A stretch of DNA of 64,000 bases from assembly GCA_036245805.1 (NCBI GenBank), contig BTRK01000006.1:30136901-30200900 (forward strand), given 5' to 3'. This stretch comes from Pristionchus mayeri (taxonomy: Eukaryota; Nematoda; Chromadorea; Rhabditida; Neodiplogasteridae). This document shows, in pieces, positions 36,815 to 58,359 of this stretch. The translations under genes and the position numbers were made by a program. The notes under the pieces are model-generated. The model saw only the letters and a list, made by a program, of their open reading frames with translations, ran no database searches and was not told where the DNA came from. Numbering within the stretch: position 1 is the first letter of the stretch; each line of letters starts with the position of its first letter.

Positions 36815-37473
36815 TCAGTGGGTGTGTTGGGATTCAACGAATGACTTCTTCGGCCCGTTGTTCAGTCCGAGTTTGTTCATTTCTCCTGCAAGAGAACGAT
36901 AGAATATCCCAATGTTGATCTACTTCTAGGTTGAACCGTTGCTTCATTTGATGGAATCCCTCTCTCCCTCTCCCTCCCACTCCCCTCCCCCCCCCCTCCC
37001 TCCCCCTCTCTCACCCTGCAGAACTCTCTCCAATTCGTATCCGAATTTGATCTGATTTGCGACGAAGACAGCGAATACAAGCCACGCTTCGGAGGTGATG
37101 GGACAGATGGAAGTGGTGGATGACGAAGAGACATTGCGGGTCGAACCTCAAGGAGGGAAAGCATAAGAGGGGGGGGGGGGTCACATAATTCATCCACAAG
37201 GAATCTTCCTCACCGTCTTCTCTTGATCTTTGGAGGAAGGATGGGAAGAGTAAGTGTTGGACATTCCGACATGAGAACAACATATCGACGGCCTACAACA
37301 CTCACATTGAAGGCATCACTTTGATATTTGATCTCACCTGAATTGATCACTGAGTACAGTAGTGGATGATGTCATCGTATCGCTCTTTCCCCCTCCCTCA
37401 GAAGAAGATTCGGAAGGATCATCGCAGAGACTGAACGAGCTCGCTGAAAGGAAGATATCGATAAGGAGGGAAC
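36815..37473 (-). CDS. Partial unrecognised membrane protein, 5' part lost in assembly gap
   Basis: Minus-strand exons 37338-about 37460, 37015-37146 and 36815-36885 end with a clean stop at 36815. The middle exon holds WLVFAVFVANQIKFGYEL, a hydrophobic segment, and the last reads GEMNKLGLNNGPKKSFVESQ. The donor and acceptor at 37015/36885 agree in phase. The upstream exon is Ser-rich (DDPSESSSEGGGKSDTMTSS) and runs toward the N gap. Its link to the rest is less certain. No family recognised. Confidence 0.4.
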
Positions 37474-37973
37474 NNNNNNNNNNNNNNNNNNNNNNNNNNN
37501 NNNNNNNNNNNNNNNNNNNNNNNNNNNNNNNNNNNNNNNNNNNNNNNNNNNNNNNNNNNNNNNNNNNNNNNNNNNNNNNNNNNNNNNNNNNNNNNNNNNN
37601 NNNNNNNNNNNNNNNNNNNNNNNNNNNNNNNNNNNNNNNNNNNNNNNNNNNNNNNNNNNNNNNNNNNNNNNNNNNNNNNNNNNNNNNNNNNNNNNNNNNN
37701 NNNNNNNNNNNNNNNNNNNNNNNNNNNNNNNNNNNNNNNNNNNNNNNNNNNNNNNNNNNNNNNNNNNNNNNNNNNNNNNNNNNNNNNNNNNNNNNNNNNN
37801 NNNNNNNNNNNNNNNNNNNNNNNNNNNNNNNNNNNNNNNNNNNNNNNNNNNNNNNNNNNNNNNNNNNNNNNNNNNNNNNNNNNNNNNNNNNNNNNNNNNN
37901 NNNNNNNNNNNNNNNNNNNNNNNNNNNNNNNNNNNNNNNNNNNNNNNNNNNNNNNNNNNNNNNNNNNNNNNNN
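37474..37973. other. Assembly gap of exactly 500 N
   Basis: The round length suggests a placeholder for a gap of unknown size. Translated frames spanning it are meaningless. Confidence 0.99.
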
Positions 37974-38313
37974 GTCCTCAATCAGCAATGCTTCTGTCGA
38001 TATGCTCTCTTATATGTTTTCGATCTTTAACATCCTAATCTAATTCCCCTTTTGTATTTTCGTATTTTCGTCCCTTCTGTGCGATTTAACTATTAGTCAA
38101 TAAATTCTTTACAATGTTTATCAACCGAGAGACAATTACACATTAGTTGGATTCGAGCGAACAGGTTTCGTGTGAAAAGTAACTATTGTGATGAATAAAT
38201 AACAATATCTCGATCAGGAAGAGTACCAAATATAAAGATCTGTAGTATAAACAAACAAACAACAACAATATAGAGGAATTGAGACTCCGACTTCCGTCCA
38301 TCGATGAATTTCC

Positions 38314-48917
<10,604 letters not shown>

Positions 48918-49436
48918 TGTACGAGAACTGTATGAGACTTGCAGGAAAGAAAAGTTGCAGCCTAGAAATATGAGTTTAGCATATGTAAGATTGAAGGAAC
49001 CGCGATATAATGAATTATCGAATAGCATAGTATTCATAGGCATTATTATCAACAACATAAAGCAATTACAATTCGAACAAAAAACAAACGAACATGCGAA
49101 AAACATTCGAAATAAAAATGGCCAAACTTTGAGATGCTACTCATATTCCAGTTCTGGTTCCAAAACGGAAACTGATTATTTTATAATTATTTTTTTAAAA
49201 ATATTTTTCAATAGTATTTTGACGACAAACAATCAATTGCAATTACACCATGATAAATATTAACGCTATCGTTTATCAAAAAAATGCATGTTGCATGTAG
49301 TTTCTTCGTGGTATGTGACTGGAACTCAGATGGCGACAGGGGGATCATTCCTGCAGTCATCTCACTCCTTCCTTAGTCTCGCTGCTGTCCTGCTTTCTGA
49401 ACACCCATCGGCTAATTAATGCAACTAATCTCGTAT

Positions 49437-50076
49437 TCGTCTACCGTAACCCAGCTGTACCTCTTCCATTCGACGGAGTCATTGTACGCCCTCAGGACGT
49501 GGTCGTAGATCTTCCGATCCGTCTCATCGCTCATGTTAAGAGATCTGCCATGTGATTGCAGTAGACCCATATCTTGTCTGTGCTGGCCCGCAAGAGGTGA
49601 TTCACCTCATCCGTGCCATACCTGTACTTGTCAGTCTCTGCTTTCCTATTGAACATGGCGATATCCGCAGAGTGGGCGCTCTTCCCTATTTTGTATTGAC
49701 TGCATCTGGAATGCCTCCTTCTCCCCTCTTGGCATCATGCCAATTGCTCACCCACACGGACACGTGAAGTGAAACACCTGCTGATGACACCCTACCACGG
49801 GTCCTGAAGGGAATCAACGTACTGTATCTACCATATTCCTCACCATCATCGAACTTCCTCTTGCACCCTGCACAACTATCCACTTTCCTGAATATCGTCC
49901 AATCGATTTCATCAGGGGCAGAGGAGGATTCCTAGGAGTACGGTATGTAGGGTGAATGAACACTACGACGGAGGACCTTTTCCTGCTTTTTCTTGTTCTT
50001 CCCACTGCCACAGAATGAGATTGCAATGACGACGCTTATGAAGAGCAGACAGAGGTCGAAGAGAAGATCGATCATT
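49437..50076 (-). CDS. Small Cys-rich single-pass membrane protein, tentative
   Basis: On the minus strand a possible start near 50076 gives LLFDLCLLFISVVIAISFCG, a signal anchor, then a Lys-rich stretch. The next exon reads IFRKVDSCAGCKRKFDD. A following short exon reads VFHFTCPCG. Together these make a C-x2-C ... H-x2-C-x-C pattern that could bind zinc. Further exons read FNRKAETDKYRYGTDEVNHL and IYDHVLRAYNDSVEWKRYSW. Splice sites are plausible but not all phases were resolved, and the stop was not fixed. No family recognised. Confidence 0.4.
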
Positions 50077-50427
50077 TCTGTAGATTACAGTATACCTCTA
50101 GATTCCACTATACGAAACGAACCCCGATCTTCCTCTGATTAACTGAACACAGCGGACGCGCAACCACTCCCGATGAGAGAACGAAATAGAAATGACTTCT
50201 TTCTGTCTTTCAAAACAACAAAATAAAAAAAAAGAAAATTTGGATGCATCGATATCATTCAAAACATGGCAAATCGATGTGGTGTCCCCATATTCTTTTC
50301 AATAGGAGGCCAACGCGAAGACAAGGTAGTAATATATTTATTTTCACATTCGTAATTACAATAAATATCTTTGTTCCTTTAAATAAAATATGTAGTTAAT
50401 TTGGATCATCGACTGTTTATCATCGAC

Positions 50428-52618
50428 TTAGATCATCGACTGTTTCTTGCGAGAGTTGTAATTCCTCGCGACCACACCGATCGAGGAAGCACTCTGAAGA
50501 GACGACATTAGAGAAGATACAGTAGAGGGGATACCGTACCCCTTGAATGCGTACACAGCGTAGTGCAATCGTGGAATGAAAACAATGCGCAGCTCTCTGA
50601 GAATGGCGTCTACTGCATGGTCAGCGACATACTCTGGAGTCATCACGGAAGTGTTTGTCTTCGTCCTCAAACGAATCTTCGGATTACGGTAACATGCATA
50701 AGAAGAGTGATACTCACGTTAGATCATCCAGCAACGGAGTCTGGAAGTACGCAGGACACACCGTCGTGAATCTGAAGACGTCGAAAACATCTCTCTCTTC
50801 CGATTTTGGGGCACACAGGCGTCCAATAAGATATGCATTGTATAATCGCTACTCCTCCCGCTCTCGACACTCCTCTGGTTTCTCCCAACCAGTTGTTAAC
50901 CAGTGCCCTAACCAGTTGCTGGCGCGTTGCCCAGCAACTGGTTGAGGGACTGGTTGACAACTGGTTGGCTACTGGTTAACCAGTTGTTGGCGTTTTGGCC
51001 CCGCCCACTTTTCTCCTTTTCCCCTCCTCGCCCGGATTACTGTAGCCATTCGTTCTTTGCATTCAGTATACGGTATGCAATCGATATTAGATGATCCCTC
51101 CCCTCTCTCTCTCTTCCCCCTCTCTCTCTCTTCCCTTGTTCGACACGAATCGGATGATCGCCTCCCTCTTATCCCCTCCCCTCCCCATTTTCACGCACAT
51201 TCTGCACCTGCTGAAGCACCCTTGCGGTGAACGATAAATAAATACGAAGGTGGCCTACCGTACTCCTGTCTTGCCCAGACACACCGATTCGTTCTCGAGT
51301 CCTTCCATGAGAGCGAGAGAAGCGAATTTGGAGGAGCAGTAGGTGGTGAGATCTGAGAGAAGGCAGTTGGTATGAATGGAGTGGATAGTTGATTACCCTG
51401 GGGAGCGACGGCGATTCCTCCCAACGAAGCGACGGTCACGATATGGCCCAGATTACGATCATACATATCGGGGAGGAACTCCTTCGCCATCTTAAACATC
51501 CATTTCTCTTAAATACTGTCGAATAATTCCCTTCGTTCTTGAACTTCGAGATTGAACTTACCCAGAAATGGCTGAGAGTGTTCACTTCGAACGTTTTTCT
51601 CACGTTTTCCTCGCTTATTTCGAGAATGTTCCCTGTGATTTGTGGCAATTGAAGGGAAGAAAGAAGAGACTCACCTCCAATCCCAATTCCACCATTCTTG
51701 ATTAGTATATCCACTCGTCGTATCTCAATTCTCGAATCTTCCCTCTGAATATCCTCACTCACTCTACCTCCTTCATAACCTTCTGAGCTGTTTTCTTGAT
51801 GTCCGCACTCTTCTGCATGTCAACTGTGAAGATGAAGACCTTAGAGATCGAAGATCACATAAGATAAAGATCAAAGATCAACCTTTGCTCCGATGGTCTC
51901 GCACTCCTCCTTCACTTTCTTCAGTCCGGGCTCATCGCGATCCCAGAGAATCAGATTGATTTCCTGTAGAGATCAAAGATCAATTAATTATCATTTGTTG
52001 TATGATACAACATCCCATATGTATGTTAACACCCGAAAGAACAGTTTTTAATTGTAATAGAGGGATTGAGAATGCTTTGTATTGTGTTCATTCCAATCGT
52101 AACCTCTACCGGATACTTGGCGAATTTGAGAGCGATGAGTCTCCCGAGTCCATTGGATGCTCCCGTTATCAGGATATTCTGCAACACGAGGCTATTATTT
52201 TCATTTCACCTAATCGTGGAAATTATGAATGGCTGCGTCAGCTATTCAAGAGCAGCCACACGTCAAAACAATCAACCTCATTTTCTACTCAAAACAACCA
52301 ACAAGACAAAATTCGCTCACAAGAAGATCTAGGGAATAAAGGGGGGGATGGAATACCTGGCCGTCGATATTCTTGTAGGGACACCAACCAATGGGGGCGA
52401 CATTCGAAATGACGGCGACGATGCATTCCTATGAAGGAGGGATGGATGAGAAGTGAGTGTCTACTCTCACCCAGATGGAAATGAGCACGAGACGGATGAA
52501 GATGAAGGGTTTCGCCAGTGGATCAGCACTCAAAGAGACCCTTCTTCCTTCTCTAGAGGGAACATTGTCACCTGTGGATATTGAAGCCCGTCTTGGGCTC
52601 TTTCGGAAGGAGTCCCAT
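50428..52618 (-). CDS. Membrane-anchored short-chain dehydrogenase/reductase (RDH / 17-beta-HSD-like)
   Basis: Classical SDRs of this type oxidise or reduce retinoids, steroids or lipid alcohols with NAD(P)H on ER or lipid-droplet membranes. The start at 52618 (MGLLPKEPKTGFNIH) splices over a short intron in phase to PFIFIRLVLISIW, an N-terminal hydrophobic anchor. The cofactor loop is TGASNGLG (near 52170). The acidic residue after beta-2 is in LILWDRDEPG. The catalytic serine is in HIVTVASLGG and the Tyr/Lys pair in YCSSK (near 51330). CPAYFQTPLLDDL follows, and the product ends at 50428 after about 320 residues. The usual NNAG motif reads KNGG here (near 51705): the structural Asn is kept, its neighbours are not. 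Substrate cannot be inferred. Confidence 0.85.
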
Positions 52619-53020
52619 GGAAGTAAGAGAGGAGTGGAATGAATGAGGGAATGGTATCCGAGTGAGGTTGATTACTCTTTCTCCTCCTTCCTTCTCTTTC
52701 TCTTCACCCTCCTCATTCCAATGTTCTCTCCTTCCTCGATATTCTTTGATAAGAGTGTAGTCTGTGCCATTCAGTGTGCGTTTACGGATAAAGAAAGGGA
52801 GGGAATAATAAACAACAAGACTTTTCAGCAAGGAAATGATAGCAATCGTGTTACGCGGTACTTAATGTTCGACGAGTACAAATCATATTCGGACGAGATT
52901 CTATTTATTCTCTTGAATTTATAATGATTGAAGACGCAATCTGATCCTTGAACTCGAGTTCTTCTCAGGGATTCTCACATGTGCTCAGCAGAAGCCGTTA
53001 CTGAATTAGAATACCATAAG

Positions 53021-54032
53021 AGCCCGTTCGCGTAAGAATCGAACAAAGTCATAAAGGGTCTGGCACACCAAATTTTGGAAAACTTGCGAAAAGGGGTTAT
53101 CGAGGGTGCTGATCATCATGGTAAACTTCATTTTGCTCCATCTCGACCGGTTAAGTCAGGCTTCATGTGGGCATCACCTATATTTACGGTCATAGCTCAG
53201 CAATCGATTTATAAAAGTCCATGAAAATTGCACAGGCCATAGCTTGTATCACTAGGAGGACGCTAATATCAAAATACCACAGGTTTTCTCATGGCAATAT
53301 CATGATCTCGACGATCTCGAATAAAAGACAAAAGCTAACACCACGAACTACATGCTAAGATGCATGTTCTTAGCATGTAGTTCGGGTTCATGTTTTGGGG
53401 ATCATTTTTCGTATACTATGTTGGGTATACAAGTTCGTCCTTTTTTCACTACAAGTCGATTTATGTATCATTTATCACCTCTTTGCCGTTAATGTAGTGG
53501 GTAAGAGTGAGAAATGGCTCTCATTCCTTTGTTCTGCCTCTCTCGACCGAGAGAGATAATTAAATTTATCTTCATTTTCCTGTCTCACCCACTACATTAG
53601 CGGCAAAAAGCTGATAAATGCATCATAAATTGACTTGTAGCGGAAAAAGGACGAACTTGTATACCCCATATAGTATACGAAAAATGATCCCCAGAACATG
53701 GCGCGTCTTAGCATGTAGTTCGCGGTTTTAGCTTTTGTCTTATATTCGAGATCGTCGATATCATGAAATTGTCATGAGAAAACCTGTGATGTTTTGATAT
53801 TACCCTCTTCCTAGTGACACAAGCTATGACCTGTGCAATTTTCATGAACTTTTATAAATCGGTAGATGAGATATGACCTCAAAGATAGGTGAAGCCCACA
53901 TGAAGCCTGGCTTAACCGGTCGAGATGGAGCAAAATGAAGTTTACCATGATGATCAGCACCCTCGATAACCCCTTTTTGAAAGTTTTCCAAAATTTGGTG
54001 TACAAAGGTTTGTTTGACTCTTAGGCGGCTTG
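53021..54032. mobile_element. ~1.0 kb foldback element
   Basis: Sequence from CACACCAAATTTTGGAAAAC (about 53064) through GGTGCTGATCATCATGGTAA and CATCTCGACCGGTTAAG is mirrored at about 53780-54002. The centre near 53530 holds a CTCTCGACCGAGAGAG hairpin. Arms are about 450 bp and clearly diverged (perhaps 90% identical). The outermost 40 bases match only loosely. No coding frame. Confidence 0.8.
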
Positions 54033-54116
54033 GTTCTCGATAAAACTAGAGATCAGTGTCAAAGTCCTTTCCTATGAATAGTAAACACAGCAGAAATGGG
54101 TACCACAATGTGCATG

Positions 54117-55881
54117 CTAGGAGCAAATCATAATTCTGCCCATCCTATTATTGATAAATAGATAAGAGAGCCATTCCGAGAGGATGGAATAGAACGAACC
54201 GACGATATTCTCAGATGAAGCACACATCTCTTTCTTCTTCGTCTGTGCAGATTCTTTGCTCGTCTCTGAATGGAGAAGGATGAACTGCGAGATCTCCATC
54301 CCTCACCTTTAGTTCCTCTCTTCCCTCCGAGATTTTCCTCTCTCCATTTCTCCTCCATTATCTCAGCACCTCAATGAGATGTTATTAATGAATTCAAGTG
54401 CATCCTTTAGATTCGAGAATGGACTGGGATGGTCCTTACTCTGTTTGTGTTTCACTTGTTGCCATGTCTTCCTCGCCTGATCCTTCTTCGCTCTTCCCTC
54501 TAGAGTATCTGATGAGGGGGATGGATCACCATCTCTTCCTCTCCTTCTCACCCTTGAATGTCTCTGCTGATTGTCCCTTCTCTGCAGTATTCACTCTCTT
54601 AGAGGGATGATCAATTGAGGTATTCCTCACCTTTCTTCATCATCTCACTGTAGGTCATCACAACTCCGTCCGATTTCGGTTCTGATACAAATATTTATAA
54701 ATGATCGGCACTCATTTTTAATGATCACCACTCCACTCTCATTTACAATATTATGGAGAGAAAAAAAGAAGCCAAAAGCGCATCATTCCGATTCGTGTCA
54801 TTTACCTTTGAGGGCTTCCGTCGAAAGCGTCGCCCCTTCTGATCTTGCTTCTTCAAAGAAAGAAATGTCAAATATTAAATTAAATAAATAACCGTTGTTG
54901 AGTACTTCTGCAGAGGGACTGATCATTTCTGCAGAAGGGGAAACATTCCTTTCTAAATATAATTAGATATTATCAACAACAATGCAGAAGGAAACCTCCT
55001 GCTTTATCCGTAGTATGAGCAGTCTTCTCTGCTGCAAATACCTCATTTCGATGGAATTCCCTCCCTTTGCATACTATTGAGAGTGAGTTCAGCGGATGGT
55101 TTGATATCTCCCATCTCTGCCCCATCCTTCACTTCTTCCTTCGATGATCTTGCTATCTCAGCACCTCAACCAATCATCCATCTCATTCCTCATCGACATC
55201 TCTCTTCTAATCGGGCTTCTTCCATACTCACTCCGTGGCGCATTCTTGTCTGTTGTATCCGTTCTCTCCAATGATCCCTATGAGAATCACACCATTTCTA
55301 TTCTTCATAAGATAGCAAGTGAAAGCAGTACCTTCTCGGGTGTATTTACATTCTCCTGTGATAGATTCTCCTTCCATTTCTCATTGAGTTCCTTCTGAAT
55401 GACTTCTCTCTGATTGGATGCCTTCCCTCCTTCGAGTGTCACTTCCACTCTCTCCCTTCTTCTCACCTTCTCTTCCTTCGTTGACAGCAAAGGATTCCTG
55501 AGTGAGTTCCTGAGGGAGGCTTGTCTCTCCACTGCTTCCTTCCTCGGTTTCCTCATCTTCTCCAGTCGACGCATCTCTTTCACTCTGCAACACTCCCTCC
55601 ATCCACAGTACAGTATCTACGTCCAATGGTAGTGGGGGTAGAGTGACCTACCTGTGACAGTGATCCTTTAGCATAGCGACAAAGTAGATGGAGAAGATGA
55701 TCCAAGTGAAAGAAGCGAGGATGAGGGAGATTCCAGGCATGGGGAAGTAATCGGACTGTAGGAGGAAGGAGATCAAAGATCATTTCTATAGATAAGAATC
55801 ACGAGTTAATCGATTGGAAAGGATAAGAAAGATTCTTACTATAGATCTATCAGAAATGGCAACTTGATCAGGATGTTTCAT
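54117..55881 (-). CDS. Single-pass membrane protein with long charged tail, unrecognised
   Basis: Three 5' exons phase correctly: 55840-55881 (MKHPDQVAISDRSI), 55652-55755 and 55332-55584. The second holds a hydrophobic segment, ISLILASFTWIIFSIYFVAM, followed at once by KDHCHR. The third is a long, highly charged, probably coiled-coil stretch beginning VKEMRRLEKMRKPRKEAVER. Downstream exons become Ser/Glu-rich (DGAEMGDIKPSAELTLN; then KTWQQVKHKQSKDHPSPF near 54470). Exon ends below 55300 and the stop are uncertain. With a short lumenal N-terminus and a basic flank after the helix, it could be a reverse signal-anchor protein. No family recognised. Confidence 0.55.
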
Positions 55882-56246
55882 TTCCAGTGATAGACAATCG
55901 GAAGGGAGAGAAAGAGGTCAACCGAGAACTACGAATTATCGAGGTGAGAATGACTGAGCAATCTCATTACATTACATATTACATATTCTATATTAATTTA
56001 TCCTATGCAAATATCTCAAATATCTCGTCATACAGTGTATCATGTAATGGTCTCTCTCTCGTATCGACCACTGCCTTTTCTTCTCTTTCTTTCTTCTTTT
56101 CACTTCTCGAATATGGAGAGGCCCTTCACGTCTTTCCTTGCTTCATCCCTACAAGGGGGCGTGGTCATCGATTCCCTCCTCCCTTTCTCTTCTCTTTCTT
56201 TCCTTCTCCTTCCGTCATCCTTGCATCTTCCTCCTCGTTCTCTTCA

Positions 56247-58359
56247 ATGGCTGACGCTGCGGTCAGTCATTTTATCCTTCTCTTTATACTAGGGACGATA
56301 AGATGAGCAGTGAGGTCACTACTGCAGTTAATGCATCTCGACTGGGAGTGGATGTGTGGGGGGGGGGGGAGGGAGGGATCTGAATGCGCAAGGCGAATAG
56401 GAATAATATTTGATTATTTTTAATCACTGATTAAACGAAACCCTCGAGAGAGGGAGAATCGAGGGCAGATTAGTGTATTTTGAGCTAGAATATAGAGGGA
56501 AAACGACGTAAGTTAACTGAATAATTGAGAGAAGAAGAGAAGAGGAATAGGATGGATTAGTAGATACTTCGCTCCTCTTTCCTTCGAGGGAAGAGCGAGT
56601 CACTCCATTCTCTCGGGGGGGGGGGGGGGGGGGGGGCTTCATTCTCTTTATGGGGGCTCATGTGCGAAAAAAGATGAATTTTAATTGTTGAAGGCTATCA
56701 TAAAATATATCCGAGTCACCCATTCCCATTCTTTCCATCATTCCATTCCAATGGATTTACAGAGGGTCTCGTATCTCACTGACGCGAGAAGTCGATAGAA
56801 GGAGAAAGACTCAATGAATTATTGAGAACTCATTATGAAATGAGGCCAATAAATCTGGTGCGAGTCTTCATTTTCACTCGTCTTGCACCCTTTTCATCTT
56901 GAAATGAGTTCCATCCTCCTCTGATGGAGAAGAAGTGAGACTCACGCTAGACTGAACTGTGAACGAGATTAGACTGCAGTCTCTCATTTCAGTGGAGGGG
57001 AGGAAATAGAATGAAGCCCGTCTATCTAAGTTGCCCTCTTTCGTTGTTCTCTCTTCTGCATCCTCCCTCTCTTCCTTCCTCCCCAGTCTCTTCCCCTACG
57101 AGGAACGAATGCGTCCTCTTCTGAATCAATAGGGAGTCTGCCACAATGATTCATTCTCGATGAGAACAGCAGAACTCTCTGAGAGTCTCTCCTTTCCATT
57201 CATTTGCCCCTGAGGAAGCTGTGAATCTATAGGCTCTCCTTCCTTCTCTTTCCTTTCTCCTTTCAAGAGCTGTTGAATATTGGAGGGAAGTCTCTCTCTC
57301 GATTGTCCTCTCTCCATCCTCTCATGGATGAGAGATCGAGTGAATGGGGGAGAGTCATCTCATCCCCTTTGAAGGAGATGAATGGATGGAATGGAAGGAG
57401 GGGTTGAGAAGCCGAGATGAGACCACGAATTAGAGCCATCCATCTTCGAAGTTAGATGAGATTATCATTCGAAATGCAGATCAACTTCAGTGCTTTTTGA
57501 TGAAATGTATCAGTAAAGAGAAGAAAAAGTTCTGTTCATTAGGTTCTAAAATCTCGAACTTTAGATACTGTATGTGAAAAAAAAGAAATGTTTATTACAT
57601 ATATTGGGAACTCAAATTGCTAGCTGAGATGCACTAAACGCGGGTGAATTCCTCTCCTTCCTCTCTCTATTTGGTGGACATCCATCTTCATCGATGCCTC
57701 CGTTTCCTAATGAAGCTTCCCTTCTCCGCTAGAATCGATATTTCAAAAGAATCTTTCGTATTTTGAGGAAGGGCCAAAGCGATGAGAAGAAGGAATGGGA
57801 TAATGAAATTAGAGAGAGGAATTGAGGAGCAGAGAAGGAGGGAATGATGCATTAGTCGACCAAGTGGGCATTTATTCAATATCGAGATTCAAATTAATTG
57901 CAGAAATCTGCTTTCGAGGGAATCTTCAACAAGACGAAGGATCTCGTCTCGACTGCAGGTCAGTCTTTTCCCTTCTCTCCTTCCATCCACCATCTCAATA
58001 TATACGGAAATTACGTAATGACCGCAACAGAAAGAAACAGTTTATTGCTGGATTTGGAGGAAGAGTTCTCACATTAGTACGAGAACAAGAGTGTAGATAA
58101 ATAAGGAGGGGAAGGGGATCCTTCGAAGGGGCAACAATTAATTCAGCTGAGACAACGAAGGGACTCGCATCTCAGGCAACCCATGCAGTAGGCAAGATCA
58201 TCCCCGGACACAACAACACTGATCCCGTACTAATTTATATATTATTTAAATAAATAATATTAATTTATAATATGTAATTATTCGCAGAACGTGGTTCCGG
58301 CCGAGGGAGCGCCCACCAATGGAGCAGCTGATCCCAATGCTCCCCCCTCCATGCAGTAA
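56247..58359 (+). CDS. 73-residue amphipathic-helix protein
   Basis: Exons 57904-57958, 58147-58226 and 58288-58359 (TAA) phase perfectly. The best first exon is ATGGCTGACGCTGCG at 56247-56261 before GTCAGT, giving MADAAKSAFEGIFNKTKDLV, then STAGAETTKGLASQATHAVG, then a Pro/Asn/Ala-rich tail ending APPSMQ. The Ala/Thr/Lys/Gly helix has an 11-residue-like rhythm reminiscent of synuclein, perilipin or LEA-type lipid-binding helices. That is a resemblance, not an assignment. The first exon is inferred from phase and an intron of 1.64 kb; another start is possible. Confidence 0.55.
56615..56637 (+). repeat. Poly(G) tract, about 21 bases
   Basis: Uninterrupted G-run in the long intron of the 73-residue protein gene. 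A similar 18- to 20-base tract occurs at 23841-23860 in an eRF3 intron. Confidence 0.9.
57688..57852 (-). CDS. Possible 54-residue secreted peptide precursor, antisense in an intron
   Basis: From the ATG at 57852 the minus strand encodes a strongly hydrophobic stretch (NFIIPFLLLIALALP), then a short hydrophilic part ending IRKRRHR before the stop at 57688. It looks like a signal peptide plus a small basic-ended peptide. It is a single unspliced frame in a pyrimidine-rich strand, where hydrophobic frames arise by chance, so confidence is low. Confidence 0.25.
   Translation of the reverse strand: MHHSLLLCSSIPLSNFIIPFLLLIALALPQNTKDSFEISILAEKGSFIRKRRHR

Noticed and set aside
37334..38030. Long open frames of 190-220 codons
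   Set aside because: They are made almost wholly of the 500 N and carry no information.
55381..55626. Acidic frame SERDASTGEDEETEEG as the tail of the 55.9 kb membrane protein
   Set aside because: The donor at 55652 leaves phase 2, which selects the VKEMRRLEKM frame; that frame also runs through the exon to a good donor.
57126..57317. Minus-strand 63-codon frame starting MERGQSRERL
   Set aside because: Charged and complexity-poor, no partner exon with matching phase found; kept out of the gene list.
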